Source: Streptomyces sp. GESEQ-35 (GTDB lineage: Bacteria > Actinomycetota > Actinomycetes > Streptomycetales > Streptomycetaceae). From it: a DNA stretch of 64,000 bases. A program made the translations under genes and the position numbers. Within the stretch, counting starts at the first letter, position 1, and each line of letters begins with the position of its first letter. The notes beneath the pieces were generated by a model, which did not search any database, had not been told where the DNA came from, and saw only the letters and a program-made list of their open reading frames with translations. Of this stretch, positions 58,755 to 64,000 are shown one piece after another. The stretch is from NCBI RefSeq assembly GCF_017948485.1, contig NZ_JAFFSX010000008.1, positions 124,001 through 188,000 of the forward strand, written 5' to 3'.

Positions 58755-59480
58755 ATGGGTGACAGCCAATCCTGGACGGCCGCGCCTGCCGCGGCGGAAC
58801 GGGCCCGTTCGCTGCTGGCCACCGCGTGGTCCTGCGCGGTGACCGCGGACGGCGGCCGCGAGGAGTTCGTCGGCGCGCACTCCGTGGACGAGGACGGCCG
58901 GGTGCTCCTACAGGTGCCCGAGGACAGCGCGCTGCTCGCGACGGCGATCTGCGCGCCCCGCGGCGAGCCGTCCGCCGTCCTGGAGTTCGCCGACGTCGCG
59001 CCCGTCCCGGTACGCAACCGGATCCGCGCCCGGCTCTGGCTCGCCGGATGGTTCTCCTCCGCGGACGACCATCTCGCGTTCCACGCCACGCGCGTCGTGC
59101 TGCGGCAGCCCTCGGGCGCCGTGGTCGTCGACCTCGACGAGTTCGCCGCCGCAGCACCCGACCCGCTGGCCACGGCGGAGTCCCGGCTGCTGACGCACCT
59201 CGCCGACTGCCACGCCGACGCGGTCGAGCGGCTCACCCGGCTCGTCGAGCCCGAGAGCCTGCACGGCGCGGTGAAGGTCCAGCCCCTCGCCGTCGACCGG
59301 CACGGACTGACGTTGCGCATCGAGCGCAACCGCGCCCACGGCGACGTACGACTGCCGTTCCACCGGCCCGCCGACGATGTCGCGCAACTCACCGAGCGCA
59401 TGCACATCCTGCTCTCGCAGGCCAGCGCGGCCCAGTGCCCCAGGGCGCTACAGCGGCAGCGCACAGACGGCGACGGGTGA
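58755..59480 (+). CDS. DUF2470/HugZ-like protein, iron-regulated
   Basis: 241 aa. The N-terminal part (LLATAWSCAVTADG... VLLQVPEDSALLATAICAPR) resembles the split-barrel FMN/heme-binding fold. The C-terminal DUF2470 domain has HLADCHADAVERLTRLVEPE near 155 and GAVKVQPLAVDRHGLTLRIE. This combination is found in HugZ-type heme oxygenases and heme-binding regulators. With the iron box upstream, release of iron from heme or a related iron-starvation function is a reasonable inference. The end overlaps the convergent lactonase gene by 33 bp. Confidence 0.8.
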   Translation: MGDSQSWTAAPAAAERARSLLATAWSCAVTADGGREEFVGAHSVDEDGRVLLQVPEDSALLATAICAPRGEPSAVLEFADVAPVPVRNRIRARLWLAGWFSSADDHLAFHATRVVLRQPSGAVVVDLDEFAAAAPDPLATAESRLLTHLADCHADAVERLTRLVEPESLHGAVKVQPLAVDRHGLTLRIERNRAHGDVRLPFHRPADDVAQLTERMHILLSQASAAQCPRALQRQRTDGDG

Positions 59481-60638
59481 GGCGAACGGCTCGCCAGCGA
59501 GCCGCAGTTCACCGCTGCCGGCGTCCACCTGGAACACGCTCACCGTGCTCGACTTCTGGTTCGCCGCGAACAGCAGAGTCCCGTCCGGCGAGAGGGCGAT
59601 CTGCCGGGGGAAGTCACCGGATACCGGCATCGTGTCCAGCAACCTGAGCCGGGCACCGTCGGCCTCCACCGCGTAGCGCGCGAGGGTGTTGTGGCCACGG
59701 TTGGCGAGATAGGCGTACGAGCCGTTCGGCGTCACCACGATCTGCGCCGGGTAGCTGGTGCCCTCGCCGGTGCCCGTGGACTGCGGCTCGCCGATGGTCA
59801 GGCGCCCGGAGGCGGCGTCGTATCCGCACACCGCGACCGTGTTGTCGACCTCGTTGGCCAGGTAGGCGTACCGGCCGCCGGGGTGGAAGGTGAGGTGCCG
59901 GGGGCCCGCGCCGGCACGGGTGTGGGCCTGGGACACCTCGGTGAGGGTGCCTGCGCGGTCGTCGAGGCGATAGGTGTAGACGGTGTCCGTGCCGAGGTCG
60001 ACGGCGAGGACATGGCCGCCGTCGGGGCTCGTGACGAACTGGTGGGCGTGCGGGCCGTCCTGGCCCGGGCCCGGTGCCGGGCTCGTGTGGGTGACCAGTT
60101 CGGTGCGCTCGCCGAGTGCGCCGGAGTCGTCGATCGGGTGCACGGCCACACTGCCGGAGGCGTAGTTGGCGCTCAGCAGCCACCGCCCGCCGGGATGCAC
60201 CGAGAGATGGCAGGGAGCCCCGCCGCCGGTGCTCCGGCTGCCCAGGATCTTGCGGTCGGACAGCCGGACGGCGGTCACGGCACCGTCCTCGCGTTCGGTG
60301 ACGGCGTACAGCGTGTCGGCGTTCGGATGGAGCGCGAGATACGACGGGTCGCCGACGCTCTCGATGGTTCCCGCGCCCGTGATCAGGCCCGTGGCGGCGT
60401 CGTAGGTCGCGAGGCCGATGCCCTTGCCGCCGCCGTCGACCGAGGTGTACGTGCCGAGATACAGCGGGCGGGGGCCGGAGGGCTTGGCGGCCTCGCGCGG
60501 TGTGCTCGCCGTCGTCTCGGAGGCTGTCGCGTCCGCCGCGGGCGCCGGAGCGTCGTTGCACGCCGGGAGCGCCACCGCGGCGGCCGTTCCTGTGAGGGCA
60601 CCGACGAATCGGCGCCTGCTCAAGCCACCACTGCCCAT
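59448..60638 (-). CDS. Secreted lactonase-family beta-propeller lipoprotein
   Basis: 396 aa from ATG 60638 (GTG 60644 possible). Tat motif LSRRRFVGAL near 7 and lipobox ALPAC near 26 mark a Tat-exported lipoprotein. The body is the 7-bladed 6-phosphogluconolactonase/YbhE fold: LYLGTYTSVDGGGKGIGLAT, HPNADTLYAVTERE, HPGGRWLLSANYASGSVAVH, DGPHAHQFVTSPDGGHVLAV and HPGGRYAYLANEVDNTVAV. Being extracellular it probably acts on another lactone or has a binding role, rather than on 6-phosphogluconolactone. Confidence 0.88.
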   Translation of the reverse strand: MGSGGLSRRRFVGALTGTAAAVALPACNDAPAPAADATASETTASTPREAAKPSGPRPLYLGTYTSVDGGGKGIGLATYDAATGLITGAGTIESVGDPSYLALHPNADTLYAVTEREDGAVTAVRLSDRKILGSRSTGGGAPCHLSVHPGGRWLLSANYASGSVAVHPIDDSGALGERTELVTHTSPAPGPGQDGPHAHQFVTSPDGGHVLAVDLGTDTVYTYRLDDRAGTLTEVSQAHTRAGAGPRHLTFHPGGRYAYLANEVDNTVAVCGYDAASGRLTIGEPQSTGTGEGTSYPAQIVVTPNGSYAYLANRGHNTLARYAVEADGARLRLLDTMPVSGDFPRQIALSPDGTLLFAANQKSSTVSVFQVDAGSGELRLAGEPFASPVAVCALPL

Positions 60639-60736
60639 GTCCACACCCCAGGTAGTCGGTCGTCCCGACAGCCACCCTGGCGTGGAACACCCACCACGTG
60701 CAACAACGGCACCGTCCGTTGCGCAGGCCGCAACGC

Positions 60737-61777
60737 CTACCAGTCGCCGTCCTCCACCGGTTTGCCCGGCACGTCCTTGAGGGGCTTCACCTGGCCCGGC
60801 GACGGCTCCTCCCAGGGTTCGTGGTCGTCACCGATCCAGTCGCCCACCGGCTTCACCGCATCCAGGGTGTCCGTCGGGGCCAGGTCCTCCGCGTCCTGGT
60901 CGTAGTAGTCGAACCACGGGAGCCCCGCGCGCGTGTACGCCGCCCGGTCCACAGGTGACGGCGGCGGGGCCTCACCGGTGATGCGGCGCCACTGAGGAGG
61001 CGTGACCAGGTGGACGAAGACCCGCCCGGCCGACTCCTCGGCCCAGTCCGTCGAGGGCCGGTCGTCCTGGTAGACCTCCTGGCGCATGGAGCCACCGACG
61101 CCCAGCCCCATCTCCGCGGCGGGCCGCGCACGCCCTGCCGCGGCGGCGCCGGGTGCCGGGGGTGCGGACATAGGCATCGCGGCGCCGAAGCCCCCGGCCG
61201 CCTTCATGGACCGCGCCTCACGCTCGGCCCTGAGCCGCTGCTCCTCGCGCCACACGGCCAGCGCTCCGTCGACCAGCGGGAACGACTGAAGTTGTACGCC
61301 GCCCCAGACCTCCTCGCCGGTGACCTGGCCCTCGACGGTCGCGCCCATGCCCAGCGGCACCGCCACGAACTGGCGGACCGTGCCCTTCCCGGAATTGATG
61401 CCGTCGAGCCAGGGCTGGCGGGGCAGCACGACGTAGTTCTGGGGGTTGCGGGAGAGCCGGTCGCTCCACGGCCTGCCCGAGACGGCGCACACCTTGCCGA
61501 CGCCGACCTGAAGGGCGGCCGGCTCCGTGGTGCCCGCGAAGCTCAGCCACATCGCCTCGCGCAGATACACCGGCAGCAGCACGCCGCCGCGCGAGCGCCA
61601 CTGCTCGGGCACGGTGTCCGGGTAGTCCGCGACGCGCCGGACCGGGAACTCGCCGAGTCCCGGCGGCAGCGCGTGCGTGCCCGTCTCGGGCAGCCGCAGG
61701 GTGCGGATGAACCGCACCGCCGCCCCGCCCGGCAGGCGCAGTGTGTTCCCGTCGATCCGCACGGTCGTGTCGGCCAT
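60737..61777 (-). CDS. Conserved hypothetical protein
   Basis: 346 aa. An N-terminal compact domain (VRIDGNTLRLPGGAAVRFIR, YPDTVPEQWRSRGGVLLPVY, MWLSFAGTTEPAALQVGVGK, NYVVLPRQPWLDGINSGKGT, RQFVAVPLGMGATVEGQVTG) spans about 1-190. An Ala/Pro-rich linker follows, then an acidic C-terminal part with FVHLVTPPQWRRITG. No membrane segment or signal. Streptomycetes have such proteins; function not known to me. It lies 42 bp before the FUSC-type gene on the same strand order. Confidence 0.75.
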   Translation of the reverse strand: MADTTVRIDGNTLRLPGGAAVRFIRTLRLPETGTHALPPGLGEFPVRRVADYPDTVPEQWRSRGGVLLPVYLREAMWLSFAGTTEPAALQVGVGKVCAVSGRPWSDRLSRNPQNYVVLPRQPWLDGINSGKGTVRQFVAVPLGMGATVEGQVTGEEVWGGVQLQSFPLVDGALAVWREEQRLRAEREARSMKAAGGFGAAMPMSAPPAPGAAAAGRARPAAEMGLGVGGSMRQEVYQDDRPSTDWAEESAGRVFVHLVTPPQWRRITGEAPPPSPVDRAAYTRAGLPWFDYYDQDAEDLAPTDTLDAVKPVGDWIGDDHEPWEEPSPGQVKPLKDVPGKPVEDGDW

Positions 61778-61819
61778 CGCCCGCTCCCCTAGGTCCGGTC
61801 GTCGAATTCCCGGCGCCCC

Positions 61820-63076
61820 CTACCGAGAACGCCCGTCCATCCCGGTACGGTTCCGCCACAGCTGCTCCTGGACGCCCATACGTTCGCGCAGCCGGGTCAG
61901 GCGCGGCATCCGCACGCGCTGATCCTGGGACACGCGGTCCAGTTCCTCCAGCAGACGACGCGAGCGGTTCTCGGTGTCGAGCTCGTCGAGGATGCGGTTC
62001 ACCTCGGTCAGGACGGCGCCGAGCAGTTGCCAGTGCCGGGCCTCGCGCTCGGCCTCCTCGCGCAGCAGCTGGGCCAGCTTGTCGCGGGTCGCCGCCGCGG
62101 TCTGCAGCTCGGCGGCGAGCCGGGCCTCCGCCGACTCGGCGTTGGCGCTGACGCTGGTGGTGACCAGTACCGCGAAGCTGACCACGGCGTTGGCGATCTC
62201 GGCCAGCAGCTGCTGCACCGCGGCACCCGTCGGCGGCGCGAACAGCGGCTCGGGGTCGCGCTCCTTCGCCAGGTCCGTGAGGGTGCGCGCGAGCACTCGC
62301 AGGACGACCGTGCAGATCTCCAGCGTGTCGAGGCCGGTCCGCAGCACGACCCGGTGCAACAGGCCCTCACGCACGCGTGGGTTGAGCCGCAGGCTGTCCT
62401 CGGCCTGCCGCAGGGCCGCGTCCACCTCGACGATTTCGTGGTCGAGCCGGCGGGCCTCGTGGAGCCGCGCCGCAGCCTGCTCGACCGGGGTACGGCCGGC
62501 CGCCTCCTCACCCATGTTCAGCATCAGCTGCCGCAGCCTGCGGGCGAGGCCCTCGATGGACTCACCCGCCTGGCCGACCCACACCGGCGGCGCCAGCAGC
62601 AGGTTGAAGCCGAGGCCGACGACCGCGCCGATGAGCGTCTCCACCACCCGCGCCCACGCCGTGTCCCCGACGGTCGTCACCCCGAGGACCAGCATCGCGC
62701 TGATCGCGACCTCGGGGACGTACTCGTTGACCCGCACCAGGTGCCCCACGGCCAGCGAGGCGAGGATCAGCAGGGCGAGACTCCACCAGGTCAGTCCCAC
62801 CAGCAGGCTGAAGGCGATGGCCACGAGAACCCCGGCCACCACGGAGTTGACCCGGCGGATGCCGTTGGTGAGGGTGGCGTAGAGGGTGACCTGGACGACC
62901 AGCAGCGCGGTCAGGGGCGCGGTGAGCGGCAGCGCCTCGGGGCTCAGGCGCAGCGCGATGACGTAGGCGATCGTCGCCGCGGCGGCCGAGCGCAGCGTCT
63001 GGACGACGACGGGGTCCCGGCGCTGCTTCCTCACCAGGCGCTCGAAGGACGCCGTCTGCTCACGTACATCTCGCAT
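61820..63076 (-). CDS. FUSC/aromatic acid exporter-like membrane protein
   Basis: 418 aa from ATG 63076, preceded at about 13 nt by GGAAGGGAAG; longer in-frame starts exist up to 63166. Five to six hydrophobic segments lie between about 25 and 170 (AAAATIAYVIALRLS, LTAPLTALLVVQVTLYATLT, VNSVVAGVLVAIAFSLLVGL, WWSLALLILASLAVGHLV, VGLGFNLLLAPPVWV). A long cytoplasmic helical region follows, with coiled-coil character (AELQTAAATRDKLAQLLREE). It resembles DUF939/ArAE exporters. Substrate unknown. Confidence 0.85.
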   Translation of the reverse strand: MRDVREQTASFERLVRKQRRDPVVVQTLRSAAAATIAYVIALRLSPEALPLTAPLTALLVVQVTLYATLTNGIRRVNSVVAGVLVAIAFSLLVGLTWWSLALLILASLAVGHLVRVNEYVPEVAISAMLVLGVTTVGDTAWARVVETLIGAVVGLGFNLLLAPPVWVGQAGESIEGLARRLRQLMLNMGEEAAGRTPVEQAAARLHEARRLDHEIVEVDAALRQAEDSLRLNPRVREGLLHRVVLRTGLDTLEICTVVLRVLARTLTDLAKERDPEPLFAPPTGAAVQQLLAEIANAVVSFAVLVTTSVSANAESAEARLAAELQTAAATRDKLAQLLREEAEREARHWQLLGAVLTEVNRILDELDTENRSRRLLEELDRVSQDQRVRMPRLTRLRERMGVQEQLWRNRTGMDGRSR

Positions 63077-63191
63077 CGCTTGGGATCTTCCCTTCCTCAG
63101 GCGCATCGAACGTACTGAGGAAAACCCCCGCTGTCGCGCTGCGGATGTCCGGGCAAGGGTGGCCATCTGCCCCGTCGATCGTCTGCGGCGC

Positions 63192-63260
63192 CGTCGTGGC
63201 TGGTTGCGCCCGCGCGGCGGAGTCGCATATTGATACAGCCTCGCGCCCCTCAGGGCGCGG
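63192..63260 (-). repeat. GC-rich intergenic repeat, degenerate copy 4
   Basis: GTCGTGGCTGGTTGCGC at the left matches the GTGGCTGGTCGCGCAG of copy 2, and GCGCCCCTCAGGGCGC at the right gives the usual hairpin. The middle has diverged. Confidence 0.5.
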
Positions 63261-63290
63261 CCGAACCGCAGTGGACTTCGCCCGACCCGT

Positions 63291-63785
63291 CTAGACGTAC
63301 AGCTTGTCGAGGAAGGCGGACAGATTGACCGTGGTGCGGGCGATCTGTTCGTCCACGGTCAGGCTCTCCTCGATACGGATCCCGGACTGCGGGATCTTCT
63401 TGCCGCGCACGTAGAGGGAACAGGCGAGATCGGTGCACATGTAGACGCCGACGGAGTTCCCCTCGCGGCCCGCCGTTCCCGCTTTGCGGGCCGTCATCAG
63501 GGAGACGCCGCCTCCCGGGTGGGTCGTCAGGCACAGCGAGCACATGCTGCGGTGCAGGAAGCCGCGTTGCGAGGACGGGAACCTCAGGGTCACGCCGGTG
63601 AGCTGTCCTGCCCGCTCGGTGACCAGATAGCTGCGATCGGGTGCCCCCGGATCACGCCAGCCGAGGAAGTCCAGGTCGCCCCAGGGGCGTTCTTCGAGGT
63701 CCCGGGGTATGGCCAGCCGCTTGGCCTCGCCCTTGGAGCAGTTGATAAATGAGTTGCGGATGTCCTGCTCGGTGAGTGATCTCAT
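63291..63785 (-). CDS. FBP domain protein (FusB-like zinc finger)
   Basis: 164 aa. RSLTEQDIRNSFINCSKGEA at the start, then the treble-clef zinc site: MCSLCLTTHPGG near 81 and MCTDLACSLYVRGKK near 116. FusB/FBP proteins bind elongation factor G and rescue it from fusidic acid-stalled ribosomes. Actinobacterial chromosomal versions are common and probably act in translation. It is divergent from the DUF3626 gene. Confidence 0.88.
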   Translation of the reverse strand: MRSLTEQDIRNSFINCSKGEAKRLAIPRDLEERPWGDLDFLGWRDPGAPDRSYLVTERAGQLTGVTLRFPSSQRGFLHRSMCSLCLTTHPGGGVSLMTARKAGTAGREGNSVGVYMCTDLACSLYVRGKKIPQSGIRIEESLTVDEQIARTTVNLSAFLDKLYV

Positions 63786-63865
63786 GGGAGTCTCCTGGGG
63801 ATTACCGGCTGCCTAGGGGGATTAGGTTTTAGCCTAGGGTAGATAGCCCGGGGGAGGGGAAGCCA

Positions 63866-64000
63866 GTGCATTTCCGGGACGTCGAGTCACCGCGGGCACG
63901 CGCGGCACTGGGGCACGTGGGGGGCCGCTCCGCCGGACCGGCCGTCGACCAGGATCTGCGTATCACGCTCAACTTCCACCCGGACCGGCTGGTCGGCGGG
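63866..64000 (+). CDS. DUF3626-like protein, 5' end only
   Basis: GTG 63866 after GGGAGGGGA. The 45 codons read MHFRDVESPRARAALGHVGG then DLRITLNFHPDRLVGG, matching the start of DUF3626 proteins (ITLNFHPDR). It runs off the window. Function unknown. Confidence 0.75.
   Translation, partial: MHFRDVESPRARAALGHVGGRSAGPAVDQDLRITLNFHPDRLVGG

Noticed and set aside
63818..63842. Iron box before the FBP/DUF3626 divergent genes
   Set aside because: TTAGGTTTTAGCCTAGGGT starts like an iron box but lacks the symmetric right half.

Overview
The window looks like a chromosomal segment of a high-GC actinomycete, most probably Streptomyces. Supporting signs are very GC-rich third codon positions, GTG and TTG starts, DmdR/IdeR-type iron boxes, Tat-exported enzymes, a Scr1/DUF5753 regulator, a DUF5999 gene and several copies of a GC-rich intergenic repeat. 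No rRNA, tRNA or CRISPR array was seen.

Layout. (1) 1-10.8 kb is the end of a siderophore-type gene cluster: a 5'-truncated NRPS, a convergent FAD monooxygenase and an aryl-acid AMP ligase behind an iron box. Base composition is visibly less GC-rich here than further right. (2) 11-24.2 kb is mixed metabolism: a secreted GH43/AbfB protein, a YheO-type regulator with a PLP dehydratase, a cupin, a quinone oxidoreductase, an SDR and a TetR sharing operators, a MoxR/VWA pair, an FtsX-type ABC exporter and osmoprotectant ABC transporter genes. (3) 24.2-41 kb is a catabolic block: the osmoprotectant ATPase, lutCBA for lactate oxidation, and a full L-rhamnose regulon (rhaI, aldolase/dehydrogenase fusion, rhaB, ABC transporter, mutarotase, BNR_4 propeller enzyme, LacI regulator). 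The pathway is coherent: rhamnose yields DHAP and L-lactaldehyde, the fused dehydrogenase gives lactate, and LutABC takes lactate to pyruvate.

(4) 41,898-55,385 is a 13.5-kb integrated element, the most interesting part. It splits a DUF5999 gene in two. The termini share a 10-bp core, and the two element-side arms form an imperfect dyad as expected of a serine-integrase attP. It carries a large serine integrase, a DUF6879-Xre/DUF5753 pair, a long leftward operon of overlapping small genes (three with winged-helix-like regions, one SpdB-like membrane protein, one HTH-NlpC/P60 fusion), and a rightward replication block (primase-helicase-like protein, origin-like inverted repeats, TerS-like HTH protein). 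There is no FtsK/TraB, relaxase, capsid or tail gene, so it resembles a mobilisable or satellite element more than a complete AICE or prophage. Inside the SpdB-like gene are 13 copies of TGAGAC/GTCTCA in 222 bp.

(5) 55.4-64 kb returns to the host: pentapeptide protein, P450 with divergent TetR, an iron-box-controlled DUF2470 protein, a Tat lipoprotein lactonase, a hypothetical protein, a FUSC-type membrane protein, an FBP zinc-finger protein and the start of a DUF3626 gene.
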